A DNA stretch of 61,295 nucleotides from assembly GCA_018436725.1 (NCBI GenBank), contig JAHDKT010000009.1, forward strand, positions 1-61,295, written 5' to 3'. This document shows positions 36,528 to 45,387 of the stretch, piece by piece. This DNA is from Synergistaceae bacterium. GTDB lineage: Bacteria; Synergistota; Synergistia; Synergistales; Aminobacteriaceae. The position numbers and the translations under genes were made by a program. Positions within the stretch are counted from its first letter, which is position 1. Each line of letters starts with the position of its first letter. Under the pieces are notes generated by a model, which saw only the letters and a list, made by a program, of their open reading frames with translations, did no database searches and was not told the origin of the DNA.

Positions 36528-38144
36528 TTGAGCGACAGCCTTCTCCAGTTCAGGAATGTATCGAAGAGCTACTACGGAAACAGCGTATTGAGCGGCATCG
36601 ACTTCGAAGTCAAAAAAGGCGAGATACACGCGCTTATAGGAGAGAACGGCGCCGGGAAGTCCACATTGATGAATATCCTCTTCGGGATGCCCGTGATCAC
36701 CGGCACAGGCGGGTACGAGGGCGATGTGCTGATAGACGGAAAGAAGATCGCGTTCAAGTCGCCGCACGAAGCCATGTACGCCGGAATCGGTATGGTACAT
36801 CAGGAGTTCATGCTGATTCCCGGATTTACGATCACGGAAAACATCAAGATCAACAGAGAAATAACATCTCCGAACCCGGTCTCCAGGTTTCTCGGCAAAC
36901 GCCTTGAAACGCTGGACATGGTCAGGATGAACGCGGACGCGCGCAAAGCGCTGGATCAGCTCGACATGGGCATCGACGAGTTTCTCATGGTAGCGGGTCT
37001 TCCGGTGGGGCACATGCAGTTCGTCGAGATAGCCCGCGAAATAGACAAAACGGGCATAAAAATCCTCGTCTTCGACGAGCCGACGGCGGTACTCGCCGAG
37101 AGCGAGGCGCAGAATCTGCTCGCCGCCGTCAAGAGGCTCGCCGCGAAGGGAATCGGCATTATTTTCATCAGTCACAGGCTCGACGAGATCATCGGCGTCG
37201 CCGACAGGGTGACTGTCCTGCGCGACGGAGAGCTTGTGACCACCAAGGATGTCAAGGATACGAACGCGGTGGAGATAGCCTCCCTGATGATCGGACGCAA
37301 GGTGGCGATCAACAGGGTGCAGTCGGAGGGGAGACGAGTTTCGGACGACGTCTTTATGAGCATCGAAGATCTGCACGTCGGCATGCCCGGCGAGATGGTC
37401 AAGGGAATAGACCTGAAGATCAAAAAAGGCGAGATCGTGGGGATAGGCGGGCTCGCCGGCCAGGGAAAGCTGGGGATCGCGAACGGCGTCATGGGCACGT
37501 ATCCATCCAGAGGCGAGGTCGTCTTCAACGGCAAGAGACTGAATCTCGACGATCCGCACGCCACCATCGCCTCGGGGATCGGTTTCGTCAGCGAGGACAG
37601 AAAGGGCGTCGGGTTGCTGCTCAACGAATCCATCGAACTGAACATCGCCTTCACCGCGATGCAGGTCGGGAATAAATTTCTGAAAAAGAGCGGCCCGTTT
37701 CGTTTCCAGGACGACGCGGAGATACGTCGACACGCGCTGAAGATGATCAAGGACCTCGACATCCGCTGCGAGTCCCCCGTACAGCACGCGGGCGCCCTGA
37801 GCGGCGGCAATCAGCAGAAAATCTGCGTGGCGCGCGCGCTGACGCAGGATCCGATCTTCCTGTTCGTCTCCGAGCCCACGAGAGGCATCGACATCGGGGC
37901 GAAGAAACTCATCCTCGACCTGCTGCTGAAGCTGAACGAGGAGTACGGAATGACGATCGTCATGACCTCGTCGGAGCTGGCGGAGCTGCGGAGCATCTGC
38001 GACAGAATCGTCATCGTCTGCGAGGGCAAGGTCGGGGGCGTGCTGCCTCCGGATGCCTCCGACGCGGATTTCGGTCTGATGATGTCCGGCAGCAGGGTCA
38101 AGAAAGCGGAAAATTCGCCGGAGGGGAGAGCTGCACATGTCTGA
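36528..38144 (+). CDS. Sugar-type ABC transporter ATPase with two nucleotide-binding domains
   Basis: 538 residues from TTG 36528 (GGGGGG upstream); the frame runs further back without a ribosome site. Tandem domains as in RbsA/MglA. Domain 1: Walker A GENGAGKST, Walker B LVFDEPTAVL, signature degenerated to PVGHMQFVE. Domain 2: degenerate Walker A (GLAGQGKLG), intact signature LSGGNQQK, but Walker B reads LFVSEPTRGID, with Ser where the Mg-coordinating Asp is expected. One composite site is therefore probably weak or inactive. It energises the two permeases encoded next, overlapping the first by eight bases. Confidence 0.93.
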   Translation: MSDSLLQFRNVSKSYYGNSVLSGIDFEVKKGEIHALIGENGAGKSTLMNILFGMPVITGTGGYEGDVLIDGKKIAFKSPHEAMYAGIGMVHQEFMLIPGFTITENIKINREITSPNPVSRFLGKRLETLDMVRMNADARKALDQLDMGIDEFLMVAGLPVGHMQFVEIAREIDKTGIKILVFDEPTAVLAESEAQNLLAAVKRLAAKGIGIIFISHRLDEIIGVADRVTVLRDGELVTTKDVKDTNAVEIASLMIGRKVAINRVQSEGRRVSDDVFMSIEDLHVGMPGEMVKGIDLKIKKGEIVGIGGLAGQGKLGIANGVMGTYPSRGEVVFNGKRLNLDDPHATIASGIGFVSEDRKGVGLLLNESIELNIAFTAMQVGNKFLKKSGPFRFQDDAEIRRHALKMIKDLDIRCESPVQHAGALSGGNQQKICVARALTQDPIFLFVSEPTRGIDIGAKKLILDLLLKLNEEYGMTIVMTSSELAELRSICDRIVIVCEGKVGGVLPPDASDADFGLMMSGSRVKKAENSPEGRAAHV

Positions 38145-39213
38145 GACGAACGGAAACGGCGCCAAGCTTGCACGGAATTCCGGAAATCCGCTGGGAAGCA
38201 TCGGCCTCCCGACCGCGATCATCGCCGCATTCTGGGTCTTCACGCTGGTCGCCGGACATTTCGTCGGCATTTCGATGTCGACGCTTGTAAGCGACACCAT
38301 CAAGCGCGCCGGGATGAACGGCATTCTCGTCCTGGCCATGGTACCCGCGATCCAGTCGGGAACGGGACCGAACTTCGCGCTGCCGATAGGCATCGTCTGC
38401 GGACTGCTCGGACTTGTCACCTCGATCGAGCTGGACATGATGGCGGGCGCATGGCTTCTCACCTCCTTCGCCATCGCGATACCGCTCGCCGCGGTGGTCG
38501 GCTACGGCTACGGGAAGCTGATGAACGCCGTCAAGGGCTCCGAGATGACGATAGCCACGTACACGGGATTTTCCATAGTCGCGCTGATGTGCCTCGCGTG
38601 GCTGATGATACCGTTCAGAAACCCTAAAATGGGCTGGTTCATCGGCAAAGGCCTCAGAGAAACCATCCAGCTCGACGCGGTCGGCGGCGCGCAGATTCTC
38701 AACAACTTCCTGCTGTTCACGGTAGGGGAAGTGATCGTCCCGACCGGGCTTCTTCTGACGTTCGGATTCTTCGCGCTCCTCGTCTGGCTCTTCTTCCGGT
38801 CGAAGCGGGGTATCGCCATCTCCGCCGGCGGCATCAATCCGAAGTTCGCACGGGCGACGGGACTCGACATCGACGGAAACAGGGTCTTCGCAAACGTCAT
38901 CTCCACCGTCCTGGGCGCGATCGGAATCATCGTCTACTCGCAGAGCTACGGGTACGCGCAGCTGTACACGGCGCCCCTGATGATGGCGTTCCCCGCGGTC
39001 GCCGCGATCCTGATCGGAGGAGCCACCGCGTCGCGCGCGAAGGTATCCCATGTCGTCATCGGCGTCGTCCTCTTCCAAGGGCTGTTGACGACGGCGCTTC
39101 CGGTGGCGAACGAGGTGTTCGCAGGCACCGATCTGTCGGAGATAATGCGAATGATCATTCAGAACGGGATAATCCTCTATGCCCTGACCCAGGTGAAGAG
39201 AGGTGTGCAGTAA
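38137..39213 (+). CDS. ABC transporter permease (BPD_transp_2 / RbsC-like), subunit 1
   Basis: 358 residues with about nine membrane helices and the family loop GGINPKFARATGLDIDGNRVFANVIS that contacts the ATPase, followed by AAILIGGATASRAKVSHVVIGV. It probably heterodimerises with the next gene product, whose start overlaps its stop by one base. Confidence 0.92.
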   Translation: MSETNGNGAKLARNSGNPLGSIGLPTAIIAAFWVFTLVAGHFVGISMSTLVSDTIKRAGMNGILVLAMVPAIQSGTGPNFALPIGIVCGLLGLVTSIELDMMAGAWLLTSFAIAIPLAAVVGYGYGKLMNAVKGSEMTIATYTGFSIVALMCLAWLMIPFRNPKMGWFIGKGLRETIQLDAVGGAQILNNFLLFTVGEVIVPTGLLLTFGFFALLVWLFFRSKRGIAISAGGINPKFARATGLDIDGNRVFANVISTVLGAIGIIVYSQSYGYAQLYTAPLMMAFPAVAAILIGGATASRAKVSHVVIGVVLFQGLLTTALPVANEVFAGTDLSEIMRMIIQNGIILYALTQVKRGVQ

Positions 39214-40502
39214 TGGAAAACCTTCACAACGGCTCAAAAAACGCGGGCTCGTGGATTCTCGAGAACATCGTAACGATCATCTTTGTCGCGTTCACGCTTT
39301 TCGGCTTCATGGTATCGAGCGGCGTCTCCGTCGGTTTCTTCTTCTCGGAGCTTTCCAGCCGTGTTTTCAGAAATTCATTCCTCGTCCTCTCTTTGATCAT
39401 CCCGGTGCTCGCCGGACTCGGACTGAACTTCGGCATCGTCATCGGGGCGATGTCCGGACAGGTGGCCATCGCCATCGCGCGCTACTTCGAGATGGGCGGC
39501 ATTTCGGGGCTCCTGTTCTGTTTCATGGTGGCGGCGCTCGTGGCCGCGCTCTGCGGATACTTCACCGGCAAGCTGTATAACAAGACGCGAGGGCAGGAGA
39601 TGATCGCCAGCCTGATCGTCGGTTACTTCGCCAACGGCATCTATCAGTTTCTGTTCCTCTTCGTCGTCGGCATGGTGATCGCCGTCCCTGCGACGCACCC
39701 GATGATCAAGCCCGACGGCATAGGCATCCGCATGACCGTCGACCTCGTCCCGGTGAAGCAGGGCGGACTGAAGTACGCGCTCGACAACATCTACCAGATA
39801 CCGTTCGTCCACGCGCTCCTCGTCGTCGCTCTCGGACTTCTTGCGCTGCTGCTCGTCCGCTACTATTGGAACAAGAGAAAAGGCTACGGGTACAGAAACA
39901 GCCTGTCGTCGCTTCTCGTCAACGGGGCGCTGTGTCTCGGGCTCGCGGGCGTCGCCATCCACGCCATGATGACGAAGTCGGAGCTTATGATGGTCCGCAA
40001 GGTTCCAGTCGTCACGGGACTGCTCATCATCGGACTCTGCGTCTTCACGGTGCTCATCATGAAAACGAAATTAGGGCAGGATTTCCGTTCCGTGGGACAG
40101 AGCCAGCACACGGCGGAGGTCTCGGGAATCAACGTCGACCGGACGAGGATCATCGCCACGATGATCTCCACCGTTCTCGCGGCCTGGGGGCAGATCATCT
40201 ACCTCCAGAACATGGGGACGCTGAACACCTACAACGCGCACACGCAGATAGGCATGTTCTCGGTCGCGGCCCTTCTCGTGGGCGGCGCCTCCACCTCCAA
40301 GGCGAGCATCACCCATGCGATTTTCGGCACCATACTGTTCAACGCGATGTTCATCATGTCGCCCGAAATAGGGCAGTCGCTCTTCGGGCAGGCGATCCTC
40401 GGCGAGTATTTCAGAACCTTCATGGTGTACGGCGTCATCGGCGTAGCCCTCGGGCTCCACGTCTGGAACTCGAACAAAAAGAGCAGAATAACCGTGGAAT
40501 AG
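39213..40502 (+). CDS. ABC transporter permease (BPD_transp_2 / RbsC-like), subunit 2
   Basis: 429 residues, about nine to ten membrane helices, the same family as subunit 1 (SQHTAEVSGINVDRTRIIATMIS, VAALLVGGASTSKASITHAI). It has an extra segment of about 70 residues in the middle. Two different permeases with a tandem ATPase is the layout of nucleoside and some sugar importers. Last gene of the operon. Confidence 0.92.
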   Translation: MENLHNGSKNAGSWILENIVTIIFVAFTLFGFMVSSGVSVGFFFSELSSRVFRNSFLVLSLIIPVLAGLGLNFGIVIGAMSGQVAIAIARYFEMGGISGLLFCFMVAALVAALCGYFTGKLYNKTRGQEMIASLIVGYFANGIYQFLFLFVVGMVIAVPATHPMIKPDGIGIRMTVDLVPVKQGGLKYALDNIYQIPFVHALLVVALGLLALLLVRYYWNKRKGYGYRNSLSSLLVNGALCLGLAGVAIHAMMTKSELMMVRKVPVVTGLLIIGLCVFTVLIMKTKLGQDFRSVGQSQHTAEVSGINVDRTRIIATMISTVLAAWGQIIYLQNMGTLNTYNAHTQIGMFSVAALLVGGASTSKASITHAIFGTILFNAMFIMSPEIGQSLFGQAILGEYFRTFMVYGVIGVALGLHVWNSNKKSRITVE

Positions 40503-40544
40503 CTCGCCGGCGAGGTACGCATCGCCGATACGAAAAGCAAGAAT

Positions 40545-40627
40545 GGAGCGCCTGTCGGAGCAAGCCGAAAAATGCGCAAGCGGAACGATGGCACGATCAT
40601 CCTCCCGGTCTCCGGTGCAGGCGCTCC
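40545..40627. repeat. Long inverted repeat after the ABC operon
   Basis: GGAGCGCCTG (40545-40554) is perfectly complementary to CAGGCGCTCC (40618-40627), enclosing 63 bases. It may act as a terminator-like fold or a structured RNA. It is not a tRNA: no T-loop or anticodon arm can be drawn. Confidence 0.45.
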
Positions 40628-40706
40628 AAATACTTGATTGCGCTCGGTATCGGAAAAGGAGAGGAGCGCGCCGACTGCGGAAGTGGACGGCAAGAGGGAG
40701 GAACGG

Positions 40707-41369
40707 GTGAGAACAACGAATGCGGTCGATACCTTCGAAAATCGCATCGATTATCCGTTGGCGACAGTCGGCGCCGGGGCGCCGGTATTGGCGAGGCGGA
40801 TCTGTCTCGTAGTGTTGGTCGTTTTTTTCTTTTCCGCGATTCCCGGCAGGGCTTCTTCGAATGCGCTGCAAGAAGTCTATTTGCCTTTCCACGACTCGCT
40901 TGATTTCACGAAATACAGCTCAATGAAAAACCGGCTCCTCGATGGCTATGGAGCCTACAGAAGAGCGGGGCATATGCATGCCGGGTTGGATATTAAGGGA
41001 AAGTACGATGAGAAGGTGTATAGCATAGGCGACGGAACGGTTGCCGCCATATACGACGAGTTTCCGTATCGAACCGTATTGATCGAGCATGTTCTGGTCG
41101 GCGGTGAAAAAATATACTCTGGATACATCCATCTTGAAGACATCGAAGTGGGAGTCGGCCAGACAGTCGATCACAAGACGGCCATTGGAAGGTTGTTTTC
41201 GAAGTCGGAGCATAAAAAGTCGAAGTTTTATAAAAACCATTTGCATTTTGAAATTAGAAAAACAATGGAGCGATATAGAGGTATCAGCATCAAATGCAAG
41301 ACGATGGAGGAATTGAATCGGTATTTTTATGATCCATCCGTTTTTTTAAGAGAACACATGAAAAAATAG
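40707..41369 (+). CDS. M23-family (LytM-like) peptidase
   Basis: 220 residues from GTG 40707 with GGGAGGA five bases upstream. A membrane or signal segment (RRICLVVLVVFFFSAI) ends in PGRASS. The M23 core has the metal ligands in HMHAGLDI (His…Asp) and HLHFEI (His-x-His), with YSIGDGTVAAIYDE and GYIHLEDIEVGVGQ between. Such zinc peptidases cut peptidoglycan cross-bridges or regulate other hydrolases in the periplasm. The insertion SKSEHKKSKFYKN is Lys-rich and unusual. It stands alone. Confidence 0.88.
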   Translation: MRTTNAVDTFENRIDYPLATVGAGAPVLARRICLVVLVVFFFSAIPGRASSNALQEVYLPFHDSLDFTKYSSMKNRLLDGYGAYRRAGHMHAGLDIKGKYDEKVYSIGDGTVAAIYDEFPYRTVLIEHVLVGGEKIYSGYIHLEDIEVGVGQTVDHKTAIGRLFSKSEHKKSKFYKNHLHFEIRKTMERYRGISIKCKTMEELNRYFYDPSVFLREHMKK

Positions 41370-41620
41370 CGATGCCTCTGCGAAATCAACGAATGCCTCG
41401 GCGTGCGGACGGGGGGGAGTTTTACCGGACTTGCGAGTTTTTCGTGTAAGCTGAGAGTACTTTGAAGACGGTTTTATTGCTTATCGCCCGTCATGTCGGG
41501 ATATTCCGCGTACTTCGTCGTTTGCGTTTCTAAATCGTCGAGAATCTGTCCCGAGTATTCTCTGCCCGCCGCAGTTGGGGATGGGAGCGGGGCTCATTCC
41601 GTTTTTTTTCGACCTATGAA

Positions 41621-41652
41621 CGAAAAAGCGCCTCGCTGGAGGCGCTTTTTCG
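41621..41652 (-). terminator. Bidirectional terminator
   Basis: CGAAAAAGCGCCTC pairs with GAGGCGCTTTTTCG (14 bp, four-base loop). The A- and T-rich flanks of the stem make it effective in both directions, ending rsgA transcripts on the minus strand. Confidence 0.85.
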
Positions 41653-41718
41653 TTGCAGTGTACCTACGGGCGGTTCTTGAGGGCGACCGGAAAGCGATCA
41701 TCGTCGCAGTGTACCTAT
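41651..41718. repeat. Pair of 16-base direct repeats
   Basis: CGTTGCAGTGTACCTA (41651-41666) and CGTCGCAGTGTACCTA (41703-41718) differ by one base and are 52 bases apart, just downstream of rsgA. Too few copies for an array; origin unknown. Confidence 0.5.
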
Positions 41719-41754
41719 TGCAGATGGTCGTCCGGTTTTTCGGCAATGCACGCT

Positions 41755-42846
41755 CTAAGAATACCCGTGCTTGGTTCTGTTCTTCTCTTTGGCGAACTTG
41801 CGTGCGTTCTTGATTCCGCCGATCCCGGCGAACATTACGGAGAGCTTCTCCGTCTCGATCTGCCGCGAGTTCAGCCCCTCGTAGCGGGCCTCCTTCTTCA
41901 GCTTGAGATAGCCGGCAAGGCGCTCCTCCGAAAGCAGGCCGTCCCGTATGGCGCGTTGCACCGCGCAGTGCGGCTCGTTCGCATGCGTGCAGTCGCGGAA
42001 GCGGCACCGCGAGGCCAGCTCGTCGATGTCGACGAAGGTCCTTGCGAGGTCGGCGCCTTCGAGCCCCATTTCCCGCATCCCCGGAGTGTCGATCACGATG
42101 CCTCCTCCAGGAAGCGCGATCAGCTCGCGCCGAGTCGTCGTGTGCCGTCCCTTGTCGTCGTTCCGCAAGCCCTTCGTTTCCAGAGCGTCCCGGCCTATCA
42201 GCCTGTTGATCAGCGTCGACTTGCCCACCCCCGACGAGCCGATGAAGGCGATCGTCCGCCCCGCGCTCAGGTATTCGAGGACGGATGCGTAGCCGTCCTC
42301 GGTCAGGCTCGACGTGACCAGCACATCGACTCCGGGCGCCGCGGAATGAAGCTCCGCCAGTCTTTCTGCGACATCGCCGCACAGGTCGGCTTTCGTCAGC
42401 ACGACCACGGGCGTTGCGCCGCTCGCCCAGGCGACCCCCAGGTAGCGCTCCACCCTCCGCAGGTTGTAGTCGTTGTTCAGCGACATACAAATGAAGACGG
42501 TGTCGATGTTCGCCGCCACCACCTGCTCCTCGTGCGACGTCCCCGCCGCCCTCCGGATGAAGACGCTCTTCCTCGTCAGCACCCGATGAATGATCGCGTT
42601 GCCGCTCGAATCCTCGTTCCGGTCGAGGAGCACGAAATCCCCCACCGCCGGAAAATCCGACGGCGTGCGCACCTCGAAACGAAATTTTCCCGAGATCTCC
42701 GCCGTAAGGTCGCCCTCTTCCGTCGTCACCCTGTACAGGTCCTTCGACTGCGACACGACGCGCCCGGCGTAGAAAGCGAGGTACATGCTTGCTTCGTCGG
42801 CGAAGCGCCGGTCGAAGCCGATACGTTCTAAAATTTTAGCGTTCAC
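41755..42846 (-). CDS. rsgA: Ribosome biogenesis GTPase RsgA
   Basis: 363 residues. An N-terminal OB fold, then the circularly permuted GTPase order: G4 TKAD, G1 GSSGVGKST, G2 region RHTTTRREL, G3 DTPGM. The C-terminal zinc knuckle has Cys, Cys, His, Cys in CRFRDCTHANEPHCAV. RsgA assists late 30S subunit maturation. GTG start with GGAGGG six bases upstream. A single gene with its own terminator. Confidence 0.95.
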   Translation of the reverse strand: MNAKILERIGFDRRFADEASMYLAFYAGRVVSQSKDLYRVTTEEGDLTAEISGKFRFEVRTPSDFPAVGDFVLLDRNEDSSGNAIIHRVLTRKSVFIRRAAGTSHEEQVVAANIDTVFICMSLNNDYNLRRVERYLGVAWASGATPVVVLTKADLCGDVAERLAELHSAAPGVDVLVTSSLTEDGYASVLEYLSAGRTIAFIGSSGVGKSTLINRLIGRDALETKGLRNDDKGRHTTTRRELIALPGGGIVIDTPGMREMGLEGADLARTFVDIDELASRCRFRDCTHANEPHCAVQRAIRDGLLSEERLAGYLKLKKEARYEGLNSRQIETEKLSVMFAGIGGIKNARKFAKEKNRTKHGYS

Positions 42847-42881
42847 TGTTTTCCCTCCAAAAAGTATTTTTCAATGACTTT

Positions 42882-42922
42882 CGGGAGGCGGATACATCAA
42901 CTCAGCGTGCAGTCGCCTCCCG
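42882..42922 (-). promoter_or_regulatory. Hairpin in the rsgA leader
   Basis: CGGGAGGCG and CGCCTCCCG (9 bp) enclose 23 bases about 36 bases upstream of the rsgA start. It could be an attenuator or the end of an upstream minus-strand transcript. Confidence 0.4.
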
Positions 42923-43202
42923 GACTCCGAAACTCTCCGGCGCGACCCTCTTCAACAACATACGTCACCACTCCTTGCGAATTCAAAAATGTACCGCCGC
43001 CTGATGATAGCACGAAAAATCCTGATTGCAAGACACCGGTCTTGTCGAGGCATGTGCGATGCGATTCGCTCGTTGTCGATCTCGAAGAGCAGCATCGTTT
43101 CCCGGATGGCGTCCTCTACCGGAAAATTCCCTTTTCCCGACGGCGGGTTCGACGGGGTGAAGGCGGAGAAAAACGTCTCCGTAGATTGAAGAGAAGAGGA
43201 TG

Positions 43203-43231
43203 TTGACAGATAGCCGGAGGAGGAATAGAAT
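43203..43231 (+). promoter_or_regulatory. Promoter of the DUF4198 gene
   Basis: TTGACA (43203-43208) and TAGAAT (43226-43231) are exactly 17 bases apart, implying a start near 43238 and an untranslated leader of about 200 bases. Confidence 0.75.
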
Positions 43232-43439
43232 GTTAGAGTTATAAAACACAAAGAGTTGTGCAATTACACCTGCGCAAACGGCGAAGGGCCTCGTCGATGG
43301 ATTGCTGTTCCGGGAAAAAATGCGCGGGCCTCCACTCTCCTGCGTAGTGTTCGATAAAGGTACATGCGTTGTTTTCGGGACGGCGGCCGTCATGCCGCCG
43401 ACGAAGGGGTATATTGCAAGATGTAAGGGGGTTTTCTGT

Positions 43440-44369
43440 ATGTACGGTTGGAAAAAAAGTCGGTTTTACGTTCCGCTGCTTTTCGGTATGCTCTTCTCTT
43501 TCGGCTTCTGCCTGGAAGCGGACCGAGCCGAAGCGCACTATTTTTCCGTCATCCCGACGGCGTCGAAGGCGACTGTCGGGAGTAGTCACCCCGCGATTCT
43601 TTCGTTCACTCATATCTTCACCGAAGCGCAGATGTCGGCGAGCTATTTCGGGCTGGACGCCTCCATTTTCTCCGCGAAGTATCATTACAACAACGGCGCG
43701 AAAATTCAGCTGCCGGCGTTCCAGGACTACGACGATCCCAACGGGACGGCTATGACCGGCTTCGATTCGTATATCTCTCTTGGGAAAGTAGAACGGAACG
43801 GCACCGTAATCCTGGAGGCGGGAGTAGAGCTTCCGATGGGGCCGGAGACGAAGTACTTCGGACACACGAAGCAGATTCTCAATGCGGAAGCGGACGGCTT
43901 TTCGATGACCACGTTGGGAGAGAACGGTATTCTTGGCGAGGATATGGTGGAAATCGTGCCCATGACCGACCTGGCCAAAGCGTTCGTCGGCCAGTCGCTC
44001 CAGTTTAAAATTCTGTTCAGGGGGCAACCTCTGGCAAATGCCGAAATCGAATGGGCGGATGAAAAGTCCGAAGTATTCGAAGGTGACGAAGGCCCCGAGA
44101 ATCTTCAGTCTCTCGGAACGAGCGACGCCGAAGGTGTGTTCAGTTTCTCGCCTCAAAACCAAGGGCTGAGCTTTCTGGCCGTGATGCATTCCGTACCCGC
44201 GACAGGCGGGACGCCCATGAGCTATTACAGCGGCTCCCTGATCTTCAACGTTCAAAGTCCTTCGTCCGGAAGCGGCGGCGGTTGCAATGCGGGCGTCGGC
44301 TCGGGGGCGTCGGCGTTTCTGCTCCTTCCGCTGCTCGGTTTCGCCCTCCTGCGCCGGAACGCGCGCTGA
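43440..44369 (+). CDS. Exported DUF4198 protein with Synerg-CTERM-like anchor
   Basis: 309 residues from ATG 43440 (AAGGGGG upstream). A signal peptide is followed by AHYFSVIPT, the mature start typical of DUF4198 proteins, which are often found with nickel/cobalt uptake systems. A C-terminal Ig-like strand region (GQPLANAEIEW…GTSDAEGVFSFSPQN) leads to a Ser/Gly linker, GGCNAG, a hydrophobic helix and RRNAR. That end matches the Synerg-CTERM sorting signal, so the protein is probably processed and anchored at the cell surface. No metal transporter gene is adjacent, so the metal role is only a family hint. Confidence 0.85.
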   Translation: MYGWKKSRFYVPLLFGMLFSFGFCLEADRAEAHYFSVIPTASKATVGSSHPAILSFTHIFTEAQMSASYFGLDASIFSAKYHYNNGAKIQLPAFQDYDDPNGTAMTGFDSYISLGKVERNGTVILEAGVELPMGPETKYFGHTKQILNAEADGFSMTTLGENGILGEDMVEIVPMTDLAKAFVGQSLQFKILFRGQPLANAEIEWADEKSEVFEGDEGPENLQSLGTSDAEGVFSFSPQNQGLSFLAVMHSVPATGGTPMSYYSGSLIFNVQSPSSGSGGGCNAGVGSGASAFLLLPLLGFALLRRNAR

Positions 44370-44442
44370 AACGCTCGAGGAGGAAGAGAAGAAAAACGAA
44401 TAGTTCCGGATAACTACTGCCGGAAGACGAGCGCTGCGGGCG

Positions 44443-44480
44443 GCGCCGGGAAGTTTCCGAAAAGGAGAATTTCCCGGCGC
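44443..44480 (+). terminator. Hairpin terminator after the DUF4198 gene
   Basis: GCGCCGGGAA pairs with TTCCCGGCGC (10 bp), followed by TCTTCGTTC. Probable intrinsic terminator with a weak T-run. Confidence 0.6.
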
Positions 44481-44544
44481 TCTTCGTTCCGATCTGCGTG
44501 CGTGGAAGCTTGAAAAATGCGACGGCGTGGAAAAGGAGGTCGCG

Positions 44545-45012
44545 ATGGATAGGTTGCTTGGCGTTGCTCCCAATAGACTCCTCAACGTTCTTTTGCTTCT
44601 CGAAGCGGGGTTGCATATTTATGGTGAAATACATAACTGGAAATTGTTTTATTCATCGGTTTATATGGTGTTATCGGGCGTTGTGCTTCTCGGCGCCGGA
44701 GTTATTTTGCACATGGCATGTCACAAACATCATAAATCCGCTCATAAAAAAGCTGAAGAGATAGAAAATATAACAACATCAGGGGCATTTTCGATAATTA
44801 GACACCCTATGTACCTTAGTATTATGATGATTGTTTGGGGAATGTATCTCGCATGGAATTTTAAATTGATTCTCCCTCTGCCGATGCTCATCACGGTATT
44901 GCTGTATGTTCTGGCGAAGCGGGAAGAGCGTTATTTGCTTGAGCATATCGGGGAAGAATACGGAAAATATATGGCGTCGGTCCGATGGATGTTTCTTCCC
45001 GGCGTGATTTGA
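44545..45012 (+). CDS. Isoprenylcysteine carboxyl methyltransferase-family membrane protein
   Basis: 155 residues from ATG 44545, with AAGGAGG five bases upstream. Three to four membrane helices and the family signatures GAFSIIRHPMYLSIMM and KREERYLLEHIGEEYGKYMASVRWMFLP. These bind S-adenosylmethionine at the membrane. Bacterial members methylate lipids or small molecules; the substrate here is unknown. Codon use is more AT-rich than its neighbours over 44580-44860, hinting at recent acquisition. Confidence 0.85.
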   Translation: MDRLLGVAPNRLLNVLLLLEAGLHIYGEIHNWKLFYSSVYMVLSGVVLLGAGVILHMACHKHHKSAHKKAEEIENITTSGAFSIIRHPMYLSIMMIVWGMYLAWNFKLILPLPMLITVLLYVLAKREERYLLEHIGEEYGKYMASVRWMFLPGVI

Positions 45013-45387
45013 GGCGCGTATGAGAAGAATTCGAGCGAATCCGAAACTCCGATCGGCGCGTTTTCATGGAATGCGCGTCGATCGGTCGCCCGAAACTACG
45101 TCCGCGGTCGCCCTCGTAGGTCGGAAAGCGCTTTTTAATTTTCGGAATCGCTTGCTCTTGATACGCGAATCGTCGATTACTCTTTAGTGTTATTTGCTAA
45201 GCCTCTCTCTTTGCTAAAGACCGCTCGATATCCGGTCTCTTTATGTGTTTGCCCGCAGGGAACGGTCGAAAATCTTGCCTAATCGGGGCGAGTGTGGTAG
45301 AACAATTCCAGAAATGCAAGCTCGACGCGCAGCTCTGGAAAACGTTCTTTTTCGGTCGCATTCTTATCCCCAAAAAAGGAGCATCGC
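45013..45387. other. Intergenic region with hairpin and promoter
   Basis: A stem near 45049-45085 (about 11 bp with one mismatch) can end the methyltransferase transcript. TTGCCT (45275-45280) and TAGAAC (45298-45303), 17 bases apart, form a modest promoter for the next gene. Nothing else is recognised. Confidence 0.5.

Larger units (their letters stand above)
41370..41754. other. Intergenic region between M23 peptidase and rsgA
   Basis: 385 bases between convergent genes. It contains a strong terminator (41621-41652) and a pair of short direct repeats (41651-41718). I see no credible gene. Confidence 0.6.
42847..43439. other. Divergent region between rsgA and the DUF4198 gene
   Basis: 593 bases. 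A GC hairpin (42882-42922) lies in the rsgA leader. On the plus strand a strong promoter at 43203-43231 leaves a leader of about 200 bases before the DUF4198 gene, with a small stem CGGCGG/CCGCCG but no riboswitch core I can recognise. A 103-codon minus-strand frame (42952-43263) lacks a ribosome site and is not called. Confidence 0.5.

Noticed and set aside
36432..38474. Open frame of 680 codons on the minus strand
   Set aside because: Antisense of the ABC ATPase and permease; composition typical of complement reading, no family features.
40545..40627. tRNA gene
   Set aside because: The length fits, but no D-, anticodon- or T-arm consensus can be drawn inside the closing stem.
42952..43263. 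103-codon minus-strand gene upstream of rsgA
   Set aside because: No ribosome site, overlaps the DUF4198 promoter on the other strand, no recognised motif.
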